Shown here: piece after piece, positions 43,664 to 52,911 of the stretch | How positions within the stretch are numbered: position 1 is the first letter of the stretch | Layout of the letters: each line of letters starts with the position of its first letter | NCBI RefSeq assembly: GCF_001517585.1 | Contig: NZ_FBYC01000003.1 | Coordinates: 1 to 64,000 of the forward strand | Direction of reading: 5' to 3' | Origin: Roseibaca calidilacus | GTDB taxonomy: Bacteria; Pseudomonadota; Alphaproteobacteria; Rhodobacterales; Rhodobacteraceae | Length of the DNA: 64,000 bases | The notes under the pieces: model-generated | Told to the model about the DNA's origin: nothing | Database searches by the model: none | The model's input: only the letters and a program-made list of their open reading frames with translations | Program-made: the position numbers and the translations under genes

Positions 43664-46600
43664 ATGACCCATCTCGCCCATTTTGCGACCGAGCGCGCAC
43701 TTGCGTCTGTTGCCCCCATCCCGTCCCCCGATACGGCCGCCGCGATCTTGAGCGTGGCCGAGGCACTGCAGGCCGATCTGGCGCAAGGATTCCAAATCGA
43801 CGCGCTGCGCCTGCGCGTTGAGATGGAGCGCGCCTTTGGCGGCTCCGATGCTGACGGCGCCTGGGATTGGAAGCTCGCCTATGAGGCGGGCGAGGTGGCG
43901 CTTGTCCTCTTCCTGCGGAAATTCGGCCGTGCGCTGCTCGTTCGGGCTGGCTCGCCCGCAGCACTCTTGACGATCCTCGCCAAGGTGGCTGGCCTCTTGC
44001 CCACGCATACCCGCCGCTCGGACGAGATGGAGCGGTTCCAGCAGTTCAGCACACCGCTGCCTATGGGCCTTGCGGCACTGGCGGCCGCGCAGATCACGCC
44101 CCAAGATCTCGTGCTGGAGCCATCGGCCGGAACAGGCCTTCTGGCGATCCTCGCCGAGATCGCGGGCGGCAGCCTCGCGCTGAACGAACTCGCCGAAACC
44201 CGCGCCGATCTTCTGCGTCGCCTGTTCCCGGGCCGTCCGGTCACCACCTTCGACGCCGCCCAGATCGACGATCATCTCGACGCGGGGCTGCGCCCGAGCG
44301 TCATCCTGATGAACCCGCCATTCTCGGCGGTGGCCAATGTCGACGCCCGCACCACCGAGGCGACAGCCCGGCATCTGCGCTCGGCGCTTGCACGTCTGGC
44401 CCCCGGCGGACGGTTGGTCGCCATCACAGGTGCCAGTTTCGCGCCCGATGCGCGCGCCTGGGCTGAGACCTTCGGTCGCCTGACCGAGACCGCGCATCTG
44501 GTCTTTACGGGTGCGGTTTCCGGTACCGCCTTCGCCAAGCACGGCACCAGCTTCGAGACGCGGATTTCGGTCTTCGACAAATGCCGCGGTGGCGAGGCGG
44601 GCGGCATCACAGCCGATCTGGCGCGCCCGATATCGCCTGATGTCGCCAGCCTGCTGTCGCTGATCACTGCCCACGTCCCCCCGCGCCTCGAACTGGCGGA
44701 GGTTGCACGAGCCGGGCAGGGCCACACTTCCCCCTTCCCGGGATATCCCGCCCGCACCGCGCGCGCGGCGATCAGCACATCGCGCACCACGTCACCAACA
44801 CCCGCCACCAACACCGCTCCACAGATCGAGGCCGCAGACCTCGCCTATACCCTGCGCGATGCAACCGAGGACGGGGCCAGCACGCGCCTGTCGGATGCCA
44901 TTTATGAGACCTTCCGGCTGCAGGCGATCGACATCCCCGGCGCCACACCGCACCCGACCAAGCTGGTGCAATCGGCGGCCATGGCCTCGGTCACACCGCC
45001 CAAACCGACCTATCGCCCCAAGCTGCCCGCCGCCGTTCTGCACGACGGTCTGCTGTCCGACGCGCAGCTGGAGACCGTGATCTACGCGGGCGAGGCGCAC
45101 GGCGCGTATCTCGCGGGGTCTTGGACTGTCGATGAAACCGGCGACATGGTCTCGGCCGCGCCCGAGGATGCCGCGGACGCCGTCAGCTTCCGCCGTGGCT
45201 TCTTCCTTGGCGATGGCACTGGCGCGGGCAAGGGCCGCCAGTCGGCCGGGATCGTGCTCGACAACTGGGGGCAAGGACGGCGCAAGGCGCTCTGGATCTC
45301 GAAGAGCGACAAGCTGCTGGAGGATGCGCAGCGCGACTGGTCCGCACTCGGGCAGGAACGCTTGCTGGTGTCGCCGCTGTCGCGCTTTGCGCAAGGCAAA
45401 GATATCCCGCTGACCGAAGGCATCCTCTTCACCACCTATGCCACGCTGCGCTCCGAGGAGCGGGGGGCAAAAAAGTCCCGCGTCGACCAGATCGTCGACT
45501 GGCTCGGGGCTGATTTCGACGGAGTGATCCTGTTCGATGAAAGCCATGCCATGGCCAACGCCGTAGGAAGCAAGGGCGAGCGCGGCGATGTCACGGCGTC
45601 GCAGCAGGGCAGGGCGGGTCTGCGGCTGCAGCACAGGTTGCCCAATGCCCGCGTGGTCTATGTCTCGGCCACGGGGGCCACTTCGGTTCATAACCTCGCC
45701 TATGCGCAGCGCCTCGGTCTTTGGGGCGGCGAGGATTTCCCGTTCGCGACCCGCGCGGAATTCGTCGAGGCCATTGAGGCGGGCGGTGTCGCGGCAATGG
45801 AGGTCCTCGCCCGCGATCTGCGGTCGCTTGGCCTCTACACGGCGCGCTCGCTGTCCTATGACGGCGTCGAATACGAGATGCTGGAACATGCGCTGACGCC
45901 GGAGCAGCGCGGCATCTATGATGCATATGCGCTCGCCTTCGGAGTCATACATCGGAACCTGTCCGCGGCGCTGGAAGCGGCGAACATTACTCGCGAATCC
46001 GGCGGCACGCTGAACCGCCAGGCCAAATCCGCGGCTCGCTCGGCCTTTGAATCTGCCAAGCAGCGGTTTTTCGGCCATCTGCTGACCTCCATGAAAACCC
46101 CCACCCTGATCGCCGCCATCGAGGCCGATCTGGCAGCAGGCCATGCGGCGGTCATCCAGATCGTTTCAACCGGCGAGGCGCTGATGGAACGCCGCCTGTC
46201 AGACATCCCCACGGATGAATGGAATGACGTCCGCATTGATATCTCGCCAAGAGAGGCTTGCCTGGACTACCTCGCCCATTCCTTCCCGGTGCAGCTGTTT
46301 GAGCCTTTCACCGATAGCGAGGGCAACCTCTCCTCGCGCCCTGTCACGCGCGATGGCCAGCCGGTGGAATGCCGCGAGGCGGTGCGACGGCGCGATGCGC
46401 TGATCGAGCATCTGGCCTCGCTTCCGCCTGTGCCCGGCGCGCTGGATCAGATCGTGCAGCGTTTCGGCACCGATCTGGTGGCGGAAGTGACGGGCCGGTC
46501 GCGCCGGATCGTGCGCAAGGGCGAGGGTCCTGCGGCGCGGCTGGTCGTGGAAAGCCGGGCAGGATCTGCCAACCTCGCGGAAACCGCTGCCTTCATGGAT

Positions 46601-48043
46601 GACCAGAAGCGCATCCTGATCTTCTCGGATGCGGGCGGCACGGGGCGCAGCTATCACGCCGATCTCGGAGCGAAGAACCAACGCCTGCGCGTTCACTACC
46701 TGCTGGAGCCCGGCTGGAAAGCCGATGCGGCCATCCAAGGTTTGGGCCGCACCAATCGCACCAATCAGGCGCAGCCGCCTCTGTTCCGGCCCGTCGCCAC
46801 CGATGTGAAGGCGGAGAAGCGGTTCCTGTCGACCATCGCGCGCCGTCTCGACACGCTGGGGGCTATCACGCGCGGCCAGCGTCAGACCGGCGGGCAGGGG
46901 CTGTTCCGGCCCGAGGACAATCTCGAGTCGCCCTATGCCCGCGACGCGCTCCGCCAGCTCTACCGCAAACTGCATCGCGGTGATGTGGCGGGATGCTCGC
47001 TGGAAGCGTTCGAGGATGCCACAGGTCTGAGCCTGACCGATGACAATGGCCTCAAGGACAATCTGCCCCCCATCACCACCTTCCTCAATCGCCTTCTGGC
47101 GCTGACGATTGATATGCAGGGCGTGCTGTTTGCGGCCTTCGAGGACTTGCTCGACGCGCGCATCGAGGGTGCCATTGCCGCCGGGGTCTATGACCTCGGG
47201 CTCGAGACGCTGCGCGCCGAAAGCTTCCGCGTCACGGACGCGCGGGTGATCTACACCCATCCCGGCTCCGGCGCGGAGACTCAGCTCCTGACCATCACAG
47301 AAAAGCGCCGCAACACGCCGACCGCGCTCGCAGATGCGCTCGACTGGCTCGATGATCCCAAAGCACGCCTTCTCGTCAACAGCCGTTCAGGGCGTGCGGC
47401 AGTGCAGGTGCCCGCCACCAGCCTGATGTTGGATGACGGCACGATAGAGCCGCGGCTGAGGCTGATCCGCCCCACCGAGGCCAGCACGGTCCCGGCCAAG
47501 ATCATGGAGGACACCCACTGGCTGGAAGCCGACCGCGCGGCGTTCACTGCCGCCTGGACGGCGGAACTGGCCGAGGTGCCAGAGTTCAGCGAGTCCACCC
47601 TGCATGTCGTGGCAGGTTTGCTGCTGCCGATCTGGAAGCAACTGCCGCAGGATGAAACCCGCGTCTACCGGCTGCAGACCGATGACGGCCAGCGCATCAT
47701 TGGCCGCCGGGTCTCGCCCGCCTGGGTCGCGACAACGCTGGCAGAGGACGCACCAAAACTGACAGCGGCGCAGGTCCATGCCCTCGTTCTCGAGGGCAAG
47801 ACGGTCGTGCGCTTGGCCGAGGGGATGGAGCTGCATCGCTCGCGCGTCATGGGGGTGAACCGGATCGAGCTGTCGGGTTTCACGGAAGCGGCCAAGGACC
47901 GTCTCAAGGCAGATGGCTTCTTCTCGGAAATCATCGCCTGGAAGCTGCGGCTCTTCTGCCCGACGGATCCGCGCGGGATTGCGGTGCTGGAGCAGTTGCT
48001 TGCGCGCCTGCCCGTCGCTGGCCTACATGCACGCAATAGTTGA
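43664..48043 (+). CDS. Methyltransferase-Strawberry notch helicase fusion, 1459 residues
   Basis: A very large protein. Residues about 120-330 form an N6-adenine-type methyltransferase: SAM-binding LEPSAGTGLLAILAEIAGG and catalytic MNPPFSAV. Residues about 470-1250 form a Strawberry-notch-type SF2 helicase: GDGTGAGKGRQSAGI (P-loop), ILFDESHAM (DEAH box), YVSATGATSV (motif III), and GWKADAAIQGLGRTNRTNQAQPP (motif VI). Such fusions are conserved on conjugative elements and are thought to remodel or protect incoming DNA. The start follows GGAGTTTCCTG. It is possibly also a defence or anti-defence factor. Next gene starts at its stop. Confidence 0.92.
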   Translation: MTHLAHFATERALASVAPIPSPDTAAAILSVAEALQADLAQGFQIDALRLRVEMERAFGGSDADGAWDWKLAYEAGEVALVLFLRKFGRALLVRAGSPAALLTILAKVAGLLPTHTRRSDEMERFQQFSTPLPMGLAALAAAQITPQDLVLEPSAGTGLLAILAEIAGGSLALNELAETRADLLRRLFPGRPVTTFDAAQIDDHLDAGLRPSVILMNPPFSAVANVDARTTEATARHLRSALARLAPGGRLVAITGASFAPDARAWAETFGRLTETAHLVFTGAVSGTAFAKHGTSFETRISVFDKCRGGEAGGITADLARPISPDVASLLSLITAHVPPRLELAEVARAGQGHTSPFPGYPARTARAAISTSRTTSPTPATNTAPQIEAADLAYTLRDATEDGASTRLSDAIYETFRLQAIDIPGATPHPTKLVQSAAMASVTPPKPTYRPKLPAAVLHDGLLSDAQLETVIYAGEAHGAYLAGSWTVDETGDMVSAAPEDAADAVSFRRGFFLGDGTGAGKGRQSAGIVLDNWGQGRRKALWISKSDKLLEDAQRDWSALGQERLLVSPLSRFAQGKDIPLTEGILFTTYATLRSEERGAKKSRVDQIVDWLGADFDGVILFDESHAMANAVGSKGERGDVTASQQGRAGLRLQHRLPNARVVYVSATGATSVHNLAYAQRLGLWGGEDFPFATRAEFVEAIEAGGVAAMEVLARDLRSLGLYTARSLSYDGVEYEMLEHALTPEQRGIYDAYALAFGVIHRNLSAALEAANITRESGGTLNRQAKSAARSAFESAKQRFFGHLLTSMKTPTLIAAIEADLAAGHAAVIQIVSTGEALMERRLSDIPTDEWNDVRIDISPREACLDYLAHSFPVQLFEPFTDSEGNLSSRPVTRDGQPVECREAVRRRDALIEHLASLPPVPGALDQIVQRFGTDLVAEVTGRSRRIVRKGEGPAARLVVESRAGSANLAETAAFMDDQKRILIFSDAGGTGRSYHADLGAKNQRLRVHYLLEPGWKADAAIQGLGRTNRTNQAQPPLFRPVATDVKAEKRFLSTIARRLDTLGAITRGQRQTGGQGLFRPEDNLESPYARDALRQLYRKLHRGDVAGCSLEAFEDATGLSLTDDNGLKDNLPPITTFLNRLLALTIDMQGVLFAAFEDLLDARIEGAIAAGVYDLGLETLRAESFRVTDARVIYTHPGSGAETQLLTITEKRRNTPTALADALDWLDDPKARLLVNSRSGRAAVQVPATSLMLDDGTIEPRLRLIRPTEASTVPAKIMEDTHWLEADRAAFTAAWTAELAEVPEFSESTLHVVAGLLLPIWKQLPQDETRVYRLQTDDGQRIIGRRVSPAWVATTLAEDAPKLTAAQVHALVLEGKTVVRLAEGMELHRSRVMGVNRIELSGFTEAAKDRLKADGFFSEIIAWKLRLFCPTDPRGIAVLEQLLARLPVAGLHARNS

Positions 48044-48057
48044 AAATGATGCGGTCC

Positions 48058-49089
48058 ATGTCGGTTGAAACAGAAGATCTTCTGCGCGAACTTGCGCAAA
48101 ACGCGGAAAGCGTGTGTCGTCATTACCTTCCCGCCGGACGGCGGGAAGGGTCTTACTGGATGGTGGGCGATCTGCAGAACAGCCCGGGCCGGTCGCTTTT
48201 TGTGCGGTTGACCGGGCCAACGTCCGGGCCGGGCGCGCGCGGGAAATGGCAGGATTCAGCCACGTCGGAATATGGGGATCTGCTGGACATCATCCGTGCG
48301 CGCACGGGGATCACGCGGTTTCCCGAACTCCTGGACGAGGCCCGCGCGCATCTCGGCCGTCCGCAGCCGGTCGTCCCGAATGCGCCAGTGCCAAGGAAGT
48401 CCAAGGCCCCCGGTGGCACACCAGCGGCGGCGGCGCGTCTGTTCGCAGCCTCGATGCCGGTCGCAGGTACGCTTGCCGACAGCTACCTCCGCGCCCGGGG
48501 CCTCACCCAAGGCGGCAGGATGAGCGCCCTTCGCTTCCACCCCAAGTGCTGGCATCGGGATGAGGGCCAGACAAAAAGCACCCCCCGACCAGCACTGATT
48601 GCGGCGGTCACCGATGGGGCAGGGGCCTTGCAGGGTGTGCATCGCACCTGGCTCGCGCTTGACGGCAAGGGGAAGGCGGCGGTCAAGACGCAGCGGCGGG
48701 CCATGGGTCACCTTCTGGGCAACGCCGTCAGGCTGACCCCGCATGATGACATCCTCGTCGTCGGCGAGGGCATTGAGACCATGTTGTCGCTCACGCAAGC
48801 GGTACCCGGCCTTCCTGTCTGGGCGGCGCTCTCATCGGGTCACCTCGGGGCGGTCCTGCTGCCGGAGGGGCTGCAGCGCCTCTACATCGCCATCGACCGC
48901 GATCCGGCCGGGCAACGCGCGGCAGAGCGGTTGAGCGCCAGAGCGACCGATGTCGGGGTTGCCGTTCGGGTGCTGGAACCGCGGCTCGGGGACTTCAACG
49001 ATGATCTCCGGGCCTATGGCGTCGCAGGGCTGCGTCAGCATCTGGAGGCACAAATCGGGCTCGAGGATCGCCAGCGCCTGTTCGGCTGA
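48058..49089 (+). CDS. Toprim domain protein (primase/helicase-like)
   Basis: A 343-residue protein beginning MSVETEDLLRELAQNAESV; starts at 48040 (TTG), 48046 or 48049 are also open, overlapping or abutting the upstream stop. The N-terminal part (CRHYLPAGRREGSYWMVGDLQNSPGRS, then KWQDSATSEYGDLLDIIRARTG) resembles a primase-type zinc-binding region. The C-terminal part has the Toprim core (ILVVGEGIETMLSLTQ, LYIAIDRDPAGQRAAERL). Typical of element-encoded primases. It is immediately downstream of the SNO helicase gene, which supports a joint replication or transfer role. Confidence 0.86.
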   Translation: MSVETEDLLRELAQNAESVCRHYLPAGRREGSYWMVGDLQNSPGRSLFVRLTGPTSGPGARGKWQDSATSEYGDLLDIIRARTGITRFPELLDEARAHLGRPQPVVPNAPVPRKSKAPGGTPAAAARLFAASMPVAGTLADSYLRARGLTQGGRMSALRFHPKCWHRDEGQTKSTPRPALIAAVTDGAGALQGVHRTWLALDGKGKAAVKTQRRAMGHLLGNAVRLTPHDDILVVGEGIETMLSLTQAVPGLPVWAALSSGHLGAVLLPEGLQRLYIAIDRDPAGQRAAERLSARATDVGVAVRVLEPRLGDFNDDLRAYGVAGLRQHLEAQIGLEDRQRLFG

Positions 49090-49256
49090 GCCGCATCGCG
49101 CAGGGGGCGGTCTGGGACAGCGGGGCAGGGTGTCTTTCATCCCTGTCATGGGTGTGGATCACCGGTTTTGCCGCGTCCCGGGTGAATCTCATCCACCCGA
49201 CACCCGCACGGCCTTCAAGAGATGGGCGTGCTGCCGTCAAAGGGTCCGCCCCCTCA

Positions 49257-49334
49257 AGGGCGGCAGGCAGGCTATTTCCGCCGCGGGATAAATCCCGCTT
49301 TGCATCGCGAAACAAATAGCCTGCCTGCCGCCCT
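49257..49334. repeat. Nested inverted repeats with perfect 21-bp arms
   Basis: The 21-nt arm at 49257-49277 (beginning AGGGCGGCAGG) is the exact reverse complement of 49314-49334. Within the loop lies a second palindrome GCGGGAT-AA-ATCCCGC (49283-49298). It lies in the 367-bp gap between the Toprim gene and the DUF2493 gene. Possible roles: bidirectional terminator, cruciform, or a transposable or replication signal. No gene is seen in the rest of the gap. Confidence 0.85.
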
Positions 49335-49456
49335 CCTCCACTGCGTTTCGGCCCCAAAGTGGGGGTGAAGGGACGTCCGCCATGACGGCTCAGAGCTGCC
49401 CATGAAGGCCGCGCGGGATGTCGCGTGGACGAGACAAGCCCGGAGGCAAAACCAAA

Positions 49457-50392
49457 ATGACGATCCACACCCACGACGACGCGTATGAACCCGCCCACAC
49501 CGCATCCCAAACCGCCCATGCGCTCGAAGAGCTGCAGCTCTATGGCTACCGCCCCTTTGAAGACGAGCCCGATCCGCGCCCGATGCCGGATGCCGATCAC
49601 CTGCGCCGCGCCGCTGCCGATATCTTCGATGCCCTCGTCGCGACCCTGGAAGACACCCGCATGGAACCCAACCTCGAAGAGGTGCTCTGGGGCCAGGTCA
49701 ATCTGTTTCACCGCGCGACAGCACGGATCGAGCGGTCGCTCGATGAGAACGAGCAGGCTCAGCGCCGCCTCCAGCGCGAGCAGGACGGCTCCGAGGTGAA
49801 ATCCACCGAGCTTGAGCGCCTGATGGCCGAAGGCCTGACCCTTGTTGAGCGGCGCAACTGCATGGACATGATGCGCGATCACGCCGCCACCGAGTTTGTC
49901 CATCACACGGGATCCGCCTGGCGCCCCCGCACTGGATCGATGGTGAACCGCCAGCACATGACCGCCGCGCTGATCGACAGCCGCGACTTCCTGGCCGCCA
50001 AGCGCCGCGCCGAGACCGAGGTGATGCTGCCCGCAGGCCCCAAGGTTGCCCTGACCGGTGGCAGCGATTTCAACGATCACCGCCTGATCTGGGGCAAGCT
50101 CGATCAGGTCCGGACCAAACATCCCGATATGGTGCTCTTGCATGGGGGAAGCCCGAAGGGCGCGGAACTCATCGCCGCCAAATGGGCCGAGTCCCGGGGT
50201 GTCACGCAGGTTGCCTTCAAGCCTGACTGGACCAAGCACGCCAAGGCCGCGCCCTTCAAGCGCAACGACGCAATGCTGGACGTGCTGCCGGTGGGTGTTC
50301 TGGTCTTCCCGGGCAATGGCATCCAGGAGAACCTCGCCGACAAGGCCCGCAAGCTGGGCATCCCGGTCATGAAGTTTGAGAAGGGGGCGTAA
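49457..50392 (+). CDS. DUF2493 family protein
   Basis: A 311-residue protein with an acidic N-terminal helical part and a DUF2493 core at residues about 195-305: KVALTGGSDFNDHRLIWGKL, MVLLHGGSPKGAELIAAKWAE and KRNDAMLDVLPVGVLVFPG. The family has a Rossmann-like fold related to SLOG proteins, which bind nucleotide-derived ligands. ATG at 49457 has GGAGG upstream; an ATG at 49418 would add 13 residues. A hairpin overlapping its stop codon ends the gene. It is typical of element-borne gene sets. Confidence 0.88.
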   Translation: MTIHTHDDAYEPAHTASQTAHALEELQLYGYRPFEDEPDPRPMPDADHLRRAAADIFDALVATLEDTRMEPNLEEVLWGQVNLFHRATARIERSLDENEQAQRRLQREQDGSEVKSTELERLMAEGLTLVERRNCMDMMRDHAATEFVHHTGSAWRPRTGSMVNRQHMTAALIDSRDFLAAKRRAETEVMLPAGPKVALTGGSDFNDHRLIWGKLDQVRTKHPDMVLLHGGSPKGAELIAAKWAESRGVTQVAFKPDWTKHAKAAPFKRNDAMLDVLPVGVLVFPGNGIQENLADKARKLGIPVMKFEKGA

Positions 50393-50400
50393 GCCCCCTT
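50381..50400 (+). terminator. Hairpin overlapping the DUF2493 stop codon
   Basis: AAGGGGGC-GTAA-GCCCCCTT makes a perfect 8-bp stem whose loop contains the stop codon, followed by TCCCCT. Confidence 0.6.
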
Positions 50401-50465
50401 TCCCCTCACGGGGGACATCGCTGCGGGGGACATCACGGTGGAAGCACGCGCTTTCCCCTGATATC

Positions 50466-50753
50466 ATGGCACAAACCCCGCTCCCGGATTGCGACATGTT
50501 TGATACTGTCAGCCAACTGGAAATCTTCCCGACCGACCTGCAGATGCGCCGGGTCGATCCTGCGCGCAACATGCGCCGGTTTTACCGCATGAGCATCCAG
50601 CCCGACCTGTTCGGCGGTGCCAGCCTTGTGCGCGAATGGGGCCGCATCGGATATCGCGGTCAGATGATGAGCGAGCCGCATGCCGATGAAGGGCAGGCCG
50701 TGACCGCGCTGATGAAACTCGCGCGCGTGAAACAGCGGCGGGGATATGCGTGA
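50466..50753 (+). CDS. WGR domain protein
   Basis: A 95-residue protein with a WGR domain (FYRMSIQPDLFGGASLVREWGRIGYRGQMMSEPHADEGQAVTALMKL). WGR domains bind nucleic acid in PARP-type and related proteins; stand-alone short versions occur on mobile elements. I chose the ATG at 50466; an ATG at 50496 (MFDTVSQLEIFP) is equally plausible. It is 50 nt before the next small gene. Confidence 0.85.
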   Translation: MAQTPLPDCDMFDTVSQLEIFPTDLQMRRVDPARNMRRFYRMSIQPDLFGGASLVREWGRIGYRGQMMSEPHADEGQAVTALMKLARVKQRRGYA

Positions 50754-50802
50754 CGCGGGCGCGGCGACATGGTGCAAAGCCTGACCGGACATCGGGGGGA
50801 CG

Positions 50803-51033
50803 ATGACGCTCGACTCCGACAAGATCGATGATGCGGCCCTCGCGATCCTCAGCCTGACGCTGCATGACGGTGATCGGGTCTGGAAGGGGATCGATTGGGA
50901 CATCACGAACAGGCTTTTTGAGAAAGGCCTGATCCATGATCCCAAAAACAAGGCGAAATCGCTGAGCCTGACGCCTGAGGGTATTGCACATGCGCGGGCC
51001 GTTCTCACGCGGGAGTTCAGCAAGGCCGAGTGA
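50803..51033 (+). CDS. DUF6429 family small protein
   Basis: A 76-residue protein MTLDSDKIDDAALAILSLTLHDGDRVWKGIDWDITNRLFEKGLIHDPKNKAKS..., which I recognise as the family called DUF6429. The compact winged-helix-like pattern (LHEKGLI-type helix then KAKSLSLTPEG) suggests a small DNA-binding or regulatory fold. Function unknown. It follows GGGGGGACG. Confidence 0.75.
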   Translation: MTLDSDKIDDAALAILSLTLHDGDRVWKGIDWDITNRLFEKGLIHDPKNKAKSLSLTPEGIAHARAVLTREFSKAE

Positions 51034-51057
51034 AAACTGGTTTGCGACCGCCAGCGT

Positions 51058-51477
51058 TCACGCAAGATCTGTCTGCGAGAAATCATTGCCCTTGTAGATC
51101 AGCTTGAGCCGATAGGCCCGGGCGCAGGCATAGGCAAAGCAATCGCCGAAATTCAGATCGGCAGGATGTCCGACGATCTTGCCATATTCCGCCGCGGCTT
51201 GAATCGCGCCATCCCCGATGCTGCCCGTGATATGGATATCCCGTGCGGATAATTCTTCCACGAAATCCTTAACCAGCCCGGCACAGGCCTCCATCAACGC
51301 GCGCGATGGCCTTGCCTGCGCGCCGGAGCGTGAGCGCGCAAGGCTGACACTCGCCTCAAACCGCGCCATCGGCGATGTGAAAAGCTGGCCTTCATGATCG
51401 CCCATGCGGCGCACCAGGTCCTCATACCCCGCTTCGCGGTTCAGGACCGCCACGATCGCGGAGGCGTCGATGAACAT
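51058..51477 (-). CDS. vapC: VapC-like PIN-domain toxin
   Basis: A 139-residue PIN-domain RNase: FIDASAIVAVLNREAGYEDL at the N-terminus (first catalytic Asp), MARFEASVSLARSR (Glu), and DLNFGDCFAYACARAYRLKLIYKGNDFSQTDL (later Asp pair). All acidic residues of the site seem intact. VapC toxins cleave tRNA or rRNA. ATG at 51477 overlaps the VapB stop; an upstream in-frame ATG at 51492 is not needed. Confidence 0.88.
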   Translation of the reverse strand: MFIDASAIVAVLNREAGYEDLVRRMGDHEGQLFTSPMARFEASVSLARSRSGAQARPSRALMEACAGLVKDFVEELSARDIHITGSIGDGAIQAAAEYGKIVGHPADLNFGDCFAYACARAYRLKLIYKGNDFSQTDLA

Positions 51478-51722
51478 CAGCGCGCGTCCCACATCTCATC
51501 GGTGAAGCGCTTCATGTCGAAATCAGGATCGGCAGGACCCAGCTCATCGGCGCGATGCAGCAGCGGGGCCAGCCGGTCGAGCAGCGGCATGCGTGCCTGT
51601 TCGACGGCAAGCTGCGCCGTCAGCGCAATGCGCACAGCCTCCGTCTTGGTCTTCGCGCCGCTCAGTTTCATGAAGCGCGTCGCGAGATCATCGACCTTGT
51701 CATCCCGGATGTAGAGCGGCAT
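51477..51722 (-). CDS. vapB: VapB-like antitoxin (PSK/Rv0623 type)
   Basis: An 81-residue protein beginning MPLYIRDDKVDDLATRFMKLSGAKTKTEAVRIALTAQL, the ribbon-helix-helix-like or PSK-type N-terminus typical of VapB. The tail (DFDMKRFTDEMWDAR) would bind VapC. It overlaps vapC by 1 nt (start of toxin inside antitoxin stop). The upstream region has an AT-rich stretch with ATATGTATAT, a plausible autoregulatory promoter. Confidence 0.85.
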   Translation of the reverse strand: MPLYIRDDKVDDLATRFMKLSGAKTKTEAVRIALTAQLAVEQARMPLLDRLAPLLHRADELGPADPDFDMKRFTDEMWDAR

Positions 51723-51961
51723 TATCTGTCTCTCACTGATGATCGGCGCATATCCGATGACGCGCCCGCAATGGTCATATGTATATCCCAAAGCGCATAT
51801 TCAAGCAATGTGTTTCGGGATATCCCGCCGCGACAGAGCAGAGCTTGTGACTGGCGGCTGTGCGGGACGGAGGGGACGGTCGTTGCCCCGCCAGCGAAGA
51901 CTGCTAAAGGTCCCAGGGAGCAGACAACCAATGACAACCAATATGGTTTTCCGCTCGACAC

Positions 51962-52774
51962 TTAATGTGCGGCCAAATCGCCAAGCTTTTCGATATTGAG
52001 GATTCGTTCGGGTGGTGTTGCGACCCGTTCCATCATACAGCAGTCAGTCTGCAGTTTTTCGATGTCAAAGCTTGGGTTCGCTGCCTTGTATGCCCAAGCG
52101 TTAAGGAAAGTTCGCGCAAGCCCAGGGATTTCACCCATGCCCATGACGTCGGAATAACTGAAGTGCGGATGAGCTCCTTGAATGAGCTGTTCGCCGCTGA
52201 AGGAGACATGAACAAGAACAGGAACGGTCTCCGAGTTGAGCAGTTCAAGGCCTGATTGGTCACCAAATAACCGCTGCACAACGTGCTGATCAAACTCAGA
52301 CCCGTGGGTCAAATAATGGTCGAAACCATTCACAAGTCCTGATCTAGAAAGGCTAAAATGGACCTGTCCTTGCCTTCTGCCTTGCTTTTCCTTTGGACCA
52401 ACGTCATCAATCACTTCACGAAGTCTATTCTTTACAGAATACCATATTGGATGGCGCGCGAGAATTTCTCTGAGGCGTTGTTCCCGGTCAGTGGCCACCA
52501 AAGGGCGCAGCCCTTTCTGTTGCACAGAGAGAATTTCTTCGTGTAGCAATCTAGTCCCATGGAACACGCAAAATTCACGTGCCCGAAGCCAGCCCTGAAT
52601 TTCGGTTGAAACGGTTTCGATGTCCGAATGGTTGACCACAAAATCGCCCGCATCTTCTATATATTCGAAATACGATGACGCGAGATTATTCACGGCTTCC
52701 TCGCCCAATAGACGAACTACAAGGTCGCCGAAAGACCTCTCCCAAGTTTCAAACTTATCGTAGTGAATTATCAT
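51962..52774 (-). CDS. Unrecognised protein, possibly ADP-ribosyltransferase-like, AT-richer gene
   Basis: A 270-residue protein with no named family seen. The segment AREFCVFHGTRLLHEEILSVQQKGLRPL resembles the HGT-type first strand of ADP-ribosyltransferase-like folds, and GQVHFSLSRSGLVNGFDHYLTHGSEFDQHV, then VPVLVHVSFSGEQL, could follow the same fold. This is a weak pattern judgement. The gene is visibly lower in GC than its neighbours, stands alone between VapBC and an H-NS gene, and has no partner gene, like many stand-alone defence or toxin genes. Confidence 0.6.
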   Translation of the reverse strand: MIIHYDKFETWERSFGDLVVRLLGEEAVNNLASSYFEYIEDAGDFVVNHSDIETVSTEIQGWLRAREFCVFHGTRLLHEEILSVQQKGLRPLVATDREQRLREILARHPIWYSVKNRLREVIDDVGPKEKQGRRQGQVHFSLSRSGLVNGFDHYLTHGSEFDQHVVQRLFGDQSGLELLNSETVPVLVHVSFSGEQLIQGAHPHFSYSDVMGMGEIPGLARTFLNAWAYKAANPSFDIEKLQTDCCMMERVATPPERILNIEKLGDLAAH

Positions 52775-52911
52775 GTGTCAGGTGATGTTTGACAGTTGCC
52801 AGCCGCTTCGGTCGTAAGCTTATTGGGCGAACATTGCAAACGGAGTTCCATGCGTAAAGCTAACGTTTGACCGAGATGTAGCATCGGCCACGTTGGGCTT
52901 GTTTCGACATT

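Noticed and set aside
44792-46144. A 450-residue minus-strand frame in the SNO helicase gene
   Set aside because: Opposite a strongly supported helicase with all motifs; no domain in the antisense product.
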